The position numbers were made by a program, and so were the translations under genes. A DNA stretch of 64,000 bases. It comes from Bacteroidetes bacterium 43-16 (GTDB taxonomy: Bacteria > Bacteroidota > Bacteroidia > Chitinophagales > Chitinophagaceae). Positions 35,855 to 43,526 of this stretch are shown one piece after another. The notes beneath the pieces are model-generated. The model was not told the origin of the DNA. It worked only from the letters and a program-made list of their open reading frames with translations, and did not search any database. Positions within the stretch are counted from its first letter, which is position 1. Each line of letters begins with the position of its first letter. The stretch lies in the NCBI GenBank assembly GCA_001897525.1, contig MKTB01000019.1:62001-126000 (forward strand). Direction: 5' to 3'.

Positions 35855-37163
35855 GCTCGATCATTTTTTGATAGAACTTATACCAGCCCTTATACTCTCT
35901 GCCGGAGCCCAGGTTATTATTATGGAAAATACTGATGAGCTTGCCCCTGGTCTGCTTCACCGCAAGGTAGATGCGCTCCAGTTCGGCATAAGCTTCCGTT
36001 TTTGACCGGTTATAATTATTGATGGCCGTGGTTTCCATAAAACAGAAGGGATGCACCCGCAGCTCTGACTTTGTTTCATTGGAAAGATCATACCACATAA
36101 AGGACCTGGAGGTACCTGCCCTGAAGCCATTGACGGTGGGGTATCCCATAGAATAATCGTTCTGGATCCCTATGTGTTCCAGCTGGCGGTAGGTATCCGG
36201 AAGGCTCATTTTAATATAGTGTTGTCTTGATTTCCAGACGGGCTTATCCAGGATGTTCTCCAGTACCTGCAACTCTTTTTCCATTACAGATTGCTGCAGA
36301 TAGGAACCATAGGAAGGGTGTAAGCCCACCTGTGCATGGGTAGAGGTATGCCGGATGAGGGATTGCATCTCGGGATGTGAAGGACTTATATTGCGGTCAT
36401 AAGTGCCATTAGCGCCTACCAGGAAGAAATAGATCGGTTGCAACTGGTAATATTTCTGCAGATCTTCCATCCACTTAAAGGCATCATAAGGGTCCTGCCT
36501 GCCGGAAGAGGAAACTAAGATACGGTCGAAGAACCAGCCAATATTAAGTCTTAAGAGGTCCCTTAGCGCACCGCCGATATTCTGCTTCCTGGGTTTATTT
36601 AAATAGGCCCAGGCGATATCAATATCGTAAGTGGGTTGAAATTCGAAGGTATGCTGGGGCAATATAAGTTTGAACTTTTTCTCCAGGATGTTCCTGAATG
36701 CGCTCACCCATTCATCCACTACCGGCTGCTGGATAAAGGAATACTGGGCAGCCACGGAATTACTGTGCATATACCTCCCATGTGTATCTTTTTTATGAGG
36801 TAAATATTCCTCATACCGGGAAATCAGGTAAAAAACGGCCGAAAACAGGTCAAAGGGAATGAGTGCTCCCGGCTGGTTGTAGAACAGTACAGTGCTCTTC
36901 TTCCAGCGGTTGATATTCAATTGCTGTGCGGTCTCCCCCACTTCATAGATCAGGCGGTGTGGCCGGATGAGGATATCTTCTGTATCGATCCGTTTTTCGG
37001 AATAGTTCACTTTCAAGCCCTCATAGGCCTTCCATTGCTCCGCATCATAGGTTACCCGGAAGTCCAGCTGTAGCTGCTCCTGGAAGATCCACTCCAACAC
37101 GTATTGAAGCCGGTGGGTAATCTGCTCACAATAAATCAGTACCTGGTGCCGGAAAGTAGACAT
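35829..37163 (-). CDS. Polysaccharide deacetylase family protein
   Basis: 444 residues from ATG 37163. The C-terminal half carries a NodB-like pattern: QPTYDIDIAWAY (metal-site Asp pair), later HPSYGSY with VGLHPS, SMGYPTVNGFRAGTSRSFMWYD (R-G-T/S-x-x-x-Y region) and RVHPFCFME. The N-terminal ~190 residues form the extra domain common in Bacteroidota deacetylase-like proteins (often called DUF7033). No signal peptide, so it is probably cytoplasmic. It likely removes acetyl groups from a glycan or nucleotide-sugar. It shares 26 bp antisense with the convergent CpsB-like gene and starts 30 bp after dusB, so those two may be co-transcribed. Confidence 0.88.
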   Translation of the reverse strand: MSTFRHQVLIYCEQITHRLQYVLEWIFQEQLQLDFRVTYDAEQWKAYEGLKVNYSEKRIDTEDILIRPHRLIYEVGETAQQLNINRWKKSTVLFYNQPGALIPFDLFSAVFYLISRYEEYLPHKKDTHGRYMHSNSVAAQYSFIQQPVVDEWVSAFRNILEKKFKLILPQHTFEFQPTYDIDIAWAYLNKPRKQNIGGALRDLLRLNIGWFFDRILVSSSGRQDPYDAFKWMEDLQKYYQLQPIYFFLVGANGTYDRNISPSHPEMQSLIRHTSTHAQVGLHPSYGSYLQQSVMEKELQVLENILDKPVWKSRQHYIKMSLPDTYRQLEHIGIQNDYSMGYPTVNGFRAGTSRSFMWYDLSNETKSELRVHPFCFMETTAINNYNRSKTEAYAELERIYLAVKQTRGKLISIFHNNNLGSGREYKGWYKFYQKMIELIHSGQNP

Positions 37164-37192
37164 ATTCAATAACAAGTATTTTGGTTCGCGTA

Positions 37193-38191
37193 TTAAGTAA
37201 ATTCTGCATTTGCTTCCGTCAAGCCCACAACGCTTTCTTTAAGGATAAACCTTACTTCTTCCAGTGTTGCCGCATTGACCAATCCCATGCGGTATTCTTT
37301 TGCATTTCTTAATCCTTTAAAGTAGGTCGCATAGTGACGACGCATTTCCAGGATACCTAGTTTCTCGCCTTTCCATTCACAGGAGCGCTCTACGTGCTTC
37401 TGACAAACCTGTATGCGTTCTTCAATGGTAGGTGGCGGCAAGAGTTCACCGGTAGCAAAATAGTGTTTCACTTCCCTGAAAAACCAGGGATAGCCGATCG
37501 CTGCCCGGCCTATCATGATACCGTCCACTCCATACCGGTTCTTATATTCCAGGGCTTTTTGCGGGCTGTCAATATCCCCGTTCCCGAATATAGGAATCTT
37601 AATCCTTTGGTTTTCCTTTACTTTGGCAATGAGGGTCCAGTCGGCCTCTCCTTTATACATCTGCATCCGGGTGCGACCGTGTATAGATAAGGCTTTAATG
37701 CCTACATCCTGCAGGCGTTCCGCTACTTCTTCAATATTTTTAGAACTTTCATCCCAGCCCAGCCTGGTTTTTACCGTAACGGGCAAGTCTGTGGAGTCTA
37801 CAACAGCTTTGGTCAGTTGTATCATCTTAGGCACATCTTTCAGGATACCGGCCCCGGCTCCTTTACACACTACTTTCTTTACCGGGCAGCCGAAATTGAT
37901 ATCGATAAGATCGGGATTGGTCGCGGCACAGATCCTGGCCGATAAAGCCATTGCTTCTTCATCGCCACCGAAGATCTGGATACCTATCGGGCGCTCATAA
38001 TCGAAAATATCTAATTTCTGGCGGCTCTTGATCGCATCCCGGATCAGGCCTTCAGAAGAAATAAACTCGGTGTACATAAAGTCCACCCCCTGCTCTTTGC
38101 ACACTGCACGAAAAGGCGGATCACTCACATCCTCCATAGGAGCGAGCAATAAAGGAAATTCGCCTAATGCTATATTGCCAATTTTCACCAT
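37193..38191 (-). CDS. dusB: tRNA-dihydrouridine synthase B
   Basis: 332 residues from ATG 38191, which gives MVKIGNIALGEFPLLLAPMEDVSDPPFRAVC, the classic start; a frame extension seven codons earlier is not favoured. FMN-binding TIM-barrel motifs are clear: the catalytic Cys in INFGCPVKKVVCKGAGAG, PVTVKTRLGWDESS, SIHGRTRMQMYKG, IFGNGDIDSPQKAL and GVDGIMIGRAAIGYPWFF. It reduces uridine in the tRNA D-loop. Its -7 box lies 8 bp from the ATG. The deacetylase gene follows after 30 bp. Confidence 0.96.
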   Translation of the reverse strand: MVKIGNIALGEFPLLLAPMEDVSDPPFRAVCKEQGVDFMYTEFISSEGLIRDAIKSRQKLDIFDYERPIGIQIFGGDEEAMALSARICAATNPDLIDINFGCPVKKVVCKGAGAGILKDVPKMIQLTKAVVDSTDLPVTVKTRLGWDESSKNIEEVAERLQDVGIKALSIHGRTRMQMYKGEADWTLIAKVKENQRIKIPIFGNGDIDSPQKALEYKNRYGVDGIMIGRAAIGYPWFFREVKHYFATGELLPPPTIEERIQVCQKHVERSCEWKGEKLGILEMRRHYATYFKGLRNAKEYRMGLVNAATLEEVRFILKESVVGLTEANAEFT

Positions 38192-38199
38192 AAGAACTG

Positions 38200-38207
38200 C
38201 AAAGTTA
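38200..38207 (-). promoter_or_regulatory. -7 box immediately upstream of dusB
   Basis: TAACTTTG on the minus strand ends 8 bp before the chosen ATG at 38191, predicting a leader of about 5 nt or none. It also argues against the longer start, which would lie upstream of the promoter's expected start site. Confidence 0.55.
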
Positions 38208-38346
38208 AGCAATTAGAAAATTAGTGAATTTGTAAATTTACAGGAGTCCGCCTGCGCAAACTTTCCAACCTTTATTTTACCTGAACAGAATTTGTTAAAA
38301 TTCAAAGATTACTATTAATATTGCAGCTTAAATTTTATAATCTTAT

Positions 38347-38808
38347 ATGGAACAAGAAGCCTACATCGAACAGGAAGAAATTTTTGAAGCCAACCTGCAG
38401 TTGGATATGGAAAGCAGGATTTATTTAAAGGAAGCCGCAAAATGGGCCAGGTTTCTGGGTATTTTAGGATTTATCGGCACTGGATTTATCCTTTTGACTA
38501 TGCTGACCGTCCTGTACAGCAGTAGCCAGGCCTTTAACGTATTAAGTAGCAGTGCAGCCGGCCTCGCCTCAATGGGAATGGGGGTTATGCTATTTATTTA
38601 CCTGGTACTCGCTGTCATCAGCTTTTTCGTCGCTTTGTTTACCTACAGGTTTGGGCAACGCACCTACCGGGCTTTACTCAACGACACTCAGGTAGATCTA
38701 AGGTCAGGAATGTCCAATTTGAGGCTTATTTTCCGTACCTATGGTATTATGGCGGTTATTTACCTTTCGATCATAGCTTTGGCTATTATAATCGGCATTA
38801 TATTTTAG
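38347..38808 (+). CDS. DUF5362 family membrane protein
   Basis: 153 residues with a short acidic N-terminus and four hydrophobic segments (about 36-58, 70-85, 85-107 and 132-153). The layout (LDMESRIYLKEAAKWARFLGILGFIGTGF, then YRFGQRTYRALLNDTQVDLRSGMSNLRLIFRTYGIM) matches DUF5362, a Bacteroidota membrane-protein family without a known function. A strong terminator follows, so the gene stands alone. No close promoter match was found. Confidence 0.9.
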   Translation: MEQEAYIEQEEIFEANLQLDMESRIYLKEAAKWARFLGILGFIGTGFILLTMLTVLYSSSQAFNVLSSSAAGLASMGMGVMLFIYLVLAVISFFVALFTYRFGQRTYRALLNDTQVDLRSGMSNLRLIFRTYGIMAVIYLSIIALAIIIGIIF

Positions 38809-38827
38809 TGGATGACTCTTATATTTT

Positions 38828-38873
38828 AAGCGAATCCCTGTATTGCCTTTGGCCATACAGGGATTCGCTTTTT
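38828..38873 (+). terminator. Terminator of the DUF5362 gene
   Basis: A 16-bp stem with arms AAGCGAATCCCTGTAT (38828-38843) and ATACAGGGATTCGCTT (38855-38870) followed by T residues, 20 bp after the stop codon. It could also work toward ispG on the other strand, though that side lacks a good T run. Confidence 0.88.
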
Positions 38874-38956
38874 ACATCAGATGTGATAAGAACAGAAAAT
38901 GATGCTATCTTTATTGGAATGTTGGGTGACTCTAAGCTTAAATAAATCCAGGACAC

Positions 38957-40939
38957 TTACTCTCTTTCCACCCAGGCATCATTGTCTTTGATCAGCTGGA
39001 TCAATTCCTCTACAGCCACCTCGGAGTCTACATTACGCTTTACCACTTCCTGGCCTTTATACAAAGTGATCTTGCCCACACCAGAACCTACATAACCGAA
39101 ATCGGCATCGGCCATCTCTCCAGGACCATTCACGATACAACCCATAATACCGATTTTCAGCCCTTTAAGGTGATAGGTAGCGGAACGGATCCTGGCCGTG
39201 GTCTCCTGCAGGTCGAAAAGGGTGCGCCCGCAACTCGGGCAGGAAATATATTCAGTTTTGGATATACGGGTACGTGTAGCCTGTAAAATGCCGAAGGCCG
39301 CATCATTCAGCAGCTTTTCAACATTTTCACCACTTAAGGCATCGTAGGATTTCTGCTTTACACCCAGGGACAGGCCGTCCCCAAAGCCATCGATCAGTAA
39401 GGCACCACATTCTGTGGCAAAATGGATCAGGTGTTCATCTGCCGTTTGCCAGTAGGAATCATTCATGAGGATGATCGGCAATGCTATACCCATTTCCATC
39501 AATGCGATTCCCATCCTGCGGATGGCCTGCATGGCATTTTTATGCTCGGAGCTCAGGCACAATACAACAGTAGGGTCTGCTTTCAGCAGTTTGAGGTCTT
39601 CAATATCAAAAGGAAATTCTGTGCTGTAGCAGTCGATCATCACAAAATTGATGCGGTTGCTTTTATCTTCGGCCTGCAGGTATTCTTCTAACAAGAAAAC
39701 CGGGAAAGTATTATTCTTCTGCTCTTCGACCTGTTTTTGCCAGGCTGCAGACCAGGTAATGATTTTTAAAGTTCCCGGAAGGGCAAAGCCCAGTTCCGGA
39801 TCGTTGACGAACAGGTAGTCTGCCGCCGCATCAGCGATCTGCCATTTATCTAAAGATGCGGAATAGTTGTAACCAATGGAGCTGAGAGCAGCAGGCAATT
39901 TTTCACCTTTATATTTTGAAAAGTCCGCGATCACTACCGGCACCTGGCCACCGCCTATATTTTCTACAGGAACAGTGGACCTGCGTTTATATTCAAAAGG
40001 ATGATAAGGTAAATGTTCAATAGCCGGCATATGTGCGGCTTCCAGCTGGTAAGGATTGCTCTCGTACCGTTTCACGAGGTCGCGGCACACCGGGATCTCA
40101 AATTCAGGGTCCTCGGTGAGGGAAACCCGCACGGTGTCCCCGATACCATCTTCCAGTAAGGTACCTATACCTACCGCACTTTTAATGCGGCCGTCTTCCC
40201 CATCCCCGGCTTCAGTAACGCCCAGGTGTAAGGGGTAGCAGATCCCGAACTCTTCATTCATCGTTTTCACCAACAGGCGGTATGCATGTACCATCACCTG
40301 CGGATTACTGGACTTCATAGAGATCACCAGGTTGTGAAAGTCCTGGGAGCGTGCGATGCGCAGGAATTCCATAGCGCTCTCCACCATCCCGGTATGGGTA
40401 TCTCCATAGCGGCTCATGATGCGATCGCTCAGGGAACCATGATTGGTCCCGATCCTGATGGCGGTACCATATTGCTTACAGATCTCAATTAAGGGTATAA
40501 ATTTCCTGGCGATGCGGTCCAGCTCTTCCTGGTATTCCTCATCTGTATAAGTAATGCTTTCAAACTTTTTCTTATCTACATAGTTACCGGGATTGACCCT
40601 TACCTTTTGTATCAGGCGTGCAGCGATCTCTGCCGCATTAGGAGTGTAGTGAATATCGGCAACGAGTGGTGTAGTAAAGCCTGCTGCTTCAATGCCCGCC
40701 CTGATATGAGCAAGGTTCTCCGCCTCCTTTTTAGAAGGCGCTGTGATGCGCACCAGCTCTGCTCCTGCACGGATACAGGAAATCGTTTCTTCTATAGAGC
40801 CCTCCGTGTCCATAGTATCTTTGGTAGTCATGGTTTGCAGGCGAATGGGGTGTCCATTGCCTAACAGCAAACCTCCTATATTTACTTCTACAGTCTGGAG
40901 TCTTTGGTATGAGATCAGCGAGCCGGAATAAAATTGCAT
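38957..40939 (-). CDS. ispG: (E)-4-hydroxy-3-methylbut-2-enyl-diphosphate synthase, long form
   Basis: 660 residues, the long IspG/GcpE type with an extra central domain (about 270-530) found in Bacteroidota, chlamydiae and plants; the E. coli form is ~370 residues. It makes HMBPP in the MEP isoprenoid pathway. The TIM-barrel part (QTMTTKDTMDTEGSIEETI, PLVADIHYTPNAAEIAA, KVRVNPGNY) and the 4Fe-4S part (ISCPSCGRTLFDLQ, then GIMGCIVNGPGEMADADFGYVG) are intact. Complete, ATG at 40939 placed 4 bp after a -7 box. Confidence 0.97.
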   Translation of the reverse strand: MQFYSGSLISYQRLQTVEVNIGGLLLGNGHPIRLQTMTTKDTMDTEGSIEETISCIRAGAELVRITAPSKKEAENLAHIRAGIEAAGFTTPLVADIHYTPNAAEIAARLIQKVRVNPGNYVDKKKFESITYTDEEYQEELDRIARKFIPLIEICKQYGTAIRIGTNHGSLSDRIMSRYGDTHTGMVESAMEFLRIARSQDFHNLVISMKSSNPQVMVHAYRLLVKTMNEEFGICYPLHLGVTEAGDGEDGRIKSAVGIGTLLEDGIGDTVRVSLTEDPEFEIPVCRDLVKRYESNPYQLEAAHMPAIEHLPYHPFEYKRRSTVPVENIGGGQVPVVIADFSKYKGEKLPAALSSIGYNYSASLDKWQIADAAADYLFVNDPELGFALPGTLKIITWSAAWQKQVEEQKNNTFPVFLLEEYLQAEDKSNRINFVMIDCYSTEFPFDIEDLKLLKADPTVVLCLSSEHKNAMQAIRRMGIALMEMGIALPIILMNDSYWQTADEHLIHFATECGALLIDGFGDGLSLGVKQKSYDALSGENVEKLLNDAAFGILQATRTRISKTEYISCPSCGRTLFDLQETTARIRSATYHLKGLKIGIMGCIVNGPGEMADADFGYVGSGVGKITLYKGQEVVKRNVDSEVAVEELIQLIKDNDAWVERE

Positions 40940-40943
40940 AGCG

Positions 40944-40951
40944 CAAAATTA
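40944..40951 (-). promoter_or_regulatory. -7 box abutting the ispG start codon
   Basis: TAATTTTG on the minus strand is followed by CGCT and then the ATG at 40939. The same box and similar GCGC-type spacer precede folD. A leaderless message is predicted. No clear -33 box. Confidence 0.55.
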
Positions 40952-41128
40952 GGATAATTAGTTGATGTGCTGATTTGCAGATCTGCCAATTTAAAAATAT
41001 TTTAATGCAACCTTTATTAAAATGAGGCGTTTCAATGGCCACCACAATTAAATCTTTATTTTATATAACAAAACACCAACTTTACCTGCATAATAAAGGT
41101 CTTAAATGATATAAATCCTGATTTGATC

Positions 41129-42802
41129 ATGAAAAAGCTTTCCTTAACCAGTTTCCTGCTCTGTGCTTCTTTTGTGCTAAGCCAGGCACAAGGCCCTTTT
41201 TTCCTTGACCCGAATTTTGGTCAAGCTGGTGTCCGGGTAGTTCGCAATGCGGAATGGACCCCGCAATTTGGCCCTTATGTAACGTACAAAGTATGGAATA
41301 TGCTGGTAGGTAACGACGATAAGATCATACTGGGAGGCAATATAGGAGCCGTGTATAGCCCGCAGGGGGTAAGCTCAGACCATGTGATTTCCAGGTTGTT
41401 GCCCAACGGGAAGCCCGATTCCAGTTTTAATGGCACCGGCCATTTAAACTTTAGTGCCTCCAACCAACCCGATGTAAAATGGCTGGACAATATGGTTTTG
41501 CTACCGGATAATAAAATATTGTATGCCGGAAATTCCAGCACCGGCACAAGTTCTAAAATTGTTATTTATAAGATCAATGCCAACGGGACTTTTGACAACC
41601 AGTTTGGCACCAATGGTGCCATCCGGCATCAGGGGCCTCACCCCTATAATAATTTAAGAGCTATTGCCACCCAAAGTAATGGAAAGATCATAGCGCTTAC
41701 GAACAGCTTTAGCCAGACTGCCTCTGCCGGGGTGATCATGAGGCTGAATGCCAATGGCATTATGGACAATACTTTTGGTAACAATGGATCTATAACGCCC
41801 AACCTGGGTTTCAGCGATGCTAAGGTCCTCTACCGCATGATCAAGGTGCTTGAGGATAATTCTTTTATCGTCGTGGGCACACATACTGCCGATCCTGCCA
41901 GTGGAGCACCGGCCTATAGTGCACACCAGGACTTCGTAGCCAAGTTTAATGCAGACGGGGTATTACAAACCAGTTTTGGCACGAACGGTAAAACTATCCT
42001 GCCTAAAATGAGTACGGAACGACTTTCTTTTTTCAATAAATATGTAGACATAGACCAGCATGGAGATATTTATGTAAACTGCTCGGCAGAGGACTTTACT
42101 TCGGGGCCTAACTATCCTACAGAAGTATTGGTCTATAAACTGCAGGCCAACGGCAGTATAGCTTACAATTACGGGCAGGACGGGCGCTTACCCATTCCCG
42201 GTATGCATGCGGACAATTTTTATTATTATGATGCCTGCATACAGAACGGGGACCAGCTATTGCTGGCGGCTATGATGGACACGGGTATGGATGCCCAATA
42301 CATGGTAAAGCGCCTCAATGCAGATGGCAGTAATGACCTTACTTTCGCAGGCAATTCTGCTGAGATCACGGGAAGCCGTGCCGCACTGGACCACTTTCAT
42401 TTTATAGGCCTGCAAAGCAACAATAAAATTATCGTAGGCGGATACGGCAGAAAGCAAAAGAATCCTACAGCGGATACGCTGCACCCGGTACTTATGCGAT
42501 TGGTAGATCACAAAACAGAAGAACCTGTAGATTCCGGTACGGCTATTGTGCCGCTTAAAGAACAGGATTATATCAAAGTATTCCCTAATCCGGCAGGTAA
42601 TTACCTCTACATCCGGGGTATGAAGGCCGATGCAGATATTTTGCTTTTTGATATCAGCGGTAAAGCGGTGATGAGCGCTCACCTTTCCGGCAAAGCACCG
42701 GAACCGCTAGATTGCAGCGTACTGGCCCCGGGCATATATTGGCTGCACATTAAGGAAGATCTCAACACGACTGTTTATACCCATAAACTCATTAAACAGT
42801 AA
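41129..42802 (+). CDS. Secreted delta-60 repeat protein with T9SS type-A tail
   Basis: 557 residues from ATG 41129; signal peptide about 1-20 (SFVLSQAQ). Six or more delta-60-like repeats with the pattern xLNxxGxxDxxFGxxG are visible (KINANGTFDNQFGTNG, MRLNANGIMDNTFGNNG, KFNADGVLQTSFGTNG), expected to form a beta-propeller-like surface. The final ~75 residues are a T9SS type-A sorting tail (VFPNPAGNYLYIRG to YWLHIKED). Role is extracellular or surface; no catalytic motif is seen. It stands before the CHU_C array and is separated from it by a terminator. No overlap with any operon. Confidence 0.9.
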   Translation: MKKLSLTSFLLCASFVLSQAQGPFFLDPNFGQAGVRVVRNAEWTPQFGPYVTYKVWNMLVGNDDKIILGGNIGAVYSPQGVSSDHVISRLLPNGKPDSSFNGTGHLNFSASNQPDVKWLDNMVLLPDNKILYAGNSSTGTSSKIVIYKINANGTFDNQFGTNGAIRHQGPHPYNNLRAIATQSNGKIIALTNSFSQTASAGVIMRLNANGIMDNTFGNNGSITPNLGFSDAKVLYRMIKVLEDNSFIVVGTHTADPASGAPAYSAHQDFVAKFNADGVLQTSFGTNGKTILPKMSTERLSFFNKYVDIDQHGDIYVNCSAEDFTSGPNYPTEVLVYKLQANGSIAYNYGQDGRLPIPGMHADNFYYYDACIQNGDQLLLAAMMDTGMDAQYMVKRLNADGSNDLTFAGNSAEITGSRAALDHFHFIGLQSNNKIIVGGYGRKQKNPTADTLHPVLMRLVDHKTEEPVDSGTAIVPLKEQDYIKVFPNPAGNYLYIRGMKADADILLFDISGKAVMSAHLSGKAPEPLDCSVLAPGIYWLHIKEDLNTTVYTHKLIKQ

Positions 42803-42822
42803 ACTGGTGTTATTCATAAAAT

Positions 42823-42867
42823 ATAAGTATAAAGGCTTTTCTTCTTAAGAAAGGCCTTTATACTTAT
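42823..42867 (+). terminator. Terminator of the delta-60 repeat gene
   Basis: Arms ATAAGTATAAAGGC (42823-42836) and GCCTTTATACTTAT (42854-42867), 20 bp after the stop codon. AT-rich but 14 bp long and perfect. Confidence 0.75.
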
Positions 42868-42955
42868 CCTGCACAGCATTTTGAATTATTGATTTAATTG
42901 TCAATATTTGCGCAAATCTATTTAACCTTTATACATACATCAGCATTTCCAAATC

Positions 42956-43105
42956 ATGAAAAAACGATAGCTATTTTCCTCAGTTTTTTTGCCCTTAATT
43001 ATATAGGTTGTGGACAAAGAACGATTGAGATCAATAATTACTTGATCACCTTCCATGCGGCAATCAGAAATTTACCAGAATGGGAGTATAAACCTGATCA
43101 GGTAA
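42956..43105 (+). pseudogene. Decayed, internally deleted remnant of a CHU_C-array gene
   Basis: An ATG at 42956 is followed by stop TAG after four codons; restoring one base would give a lipoprotein-like signal (ending NYIGCGQ). From about 43028 the DNA matches the 3' end of the CHU_C gene at 43527-45476: aattacttgatcaccttc here versus aattatatgatcaccttc near 45405, then GTATAAACCTGATCAGGTA in common, with a 1-bp deletion that breaks the frame. The downstream terminator is also shared. It is best read as a fourth array member that lost nearly all of its coding region. A small open frame across it is not considered a gene. Confidence 0.75.
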
Positions 43106-43133
43106 TACAAATGCATGCCTGAAACAGGAAAAC

Positions 43134-43164
43134 AAGGGTCCTTCTTATGTAAAGGGGGACCCTT
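43134..43164 (+). terminator. Terminator duplicated with the CHU_C remnant
   Basis: AAGGGTCC (43134-43141) and GGACCCTT (43157-43164) form a stem. The surrounding ~45 bp are nearly identical to the terminator at 45505-45535. Confidence 0.75.
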
Positions 43165-43526
43165 TCTTAGTTATACATTTATGCATTGAACCTTAACAAG
43201 GTACACAAAAATCACTCACTCCTTTTGATGCATTAAACAGTAGTACAGCCGGCAAGTGACTAGGCACGGCAAAAGGATTCCACACTCAAAACCGAAACAT
43301 TTAGAACAGTGAAAAAACGTGAATCTTACAAAACAAACAAAAAATATTACAAATATTTATAAGAATTCCTGACCCAATTTTATACAAGAGTAATATAAAA
43401 AAAAGTAACATTAAAATTTCCTGTGCAAACATGCCAATTAATGCATACCTGAACACCTTTACCTGAAGCTGCAATAAAATATCAACCATCAAACCTTATT
43501 TATCCACCCAATCAATCACAACTTGT
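43165..43526. other. AT-rich spacer before CHU_C copy 1
   Basis: About 360 bp, AT-rich, without an open frame of interest. The stretch near 43240-43275 resembles that near 45560-45605 (shared GGCAAG and CAAAAGGAT words), so the spacer belongs to the duplicated unit. No TAnnTTTG promoter match was found. Confidence 0.5.

Noticed and set aside
42898-43122. A 74-codon open frame as a small gene
   Set aside because: It crosses the CHU_C remnant out of frame and its end matches the 3' tail DNA of copy 1, so it is a by-product of decay.
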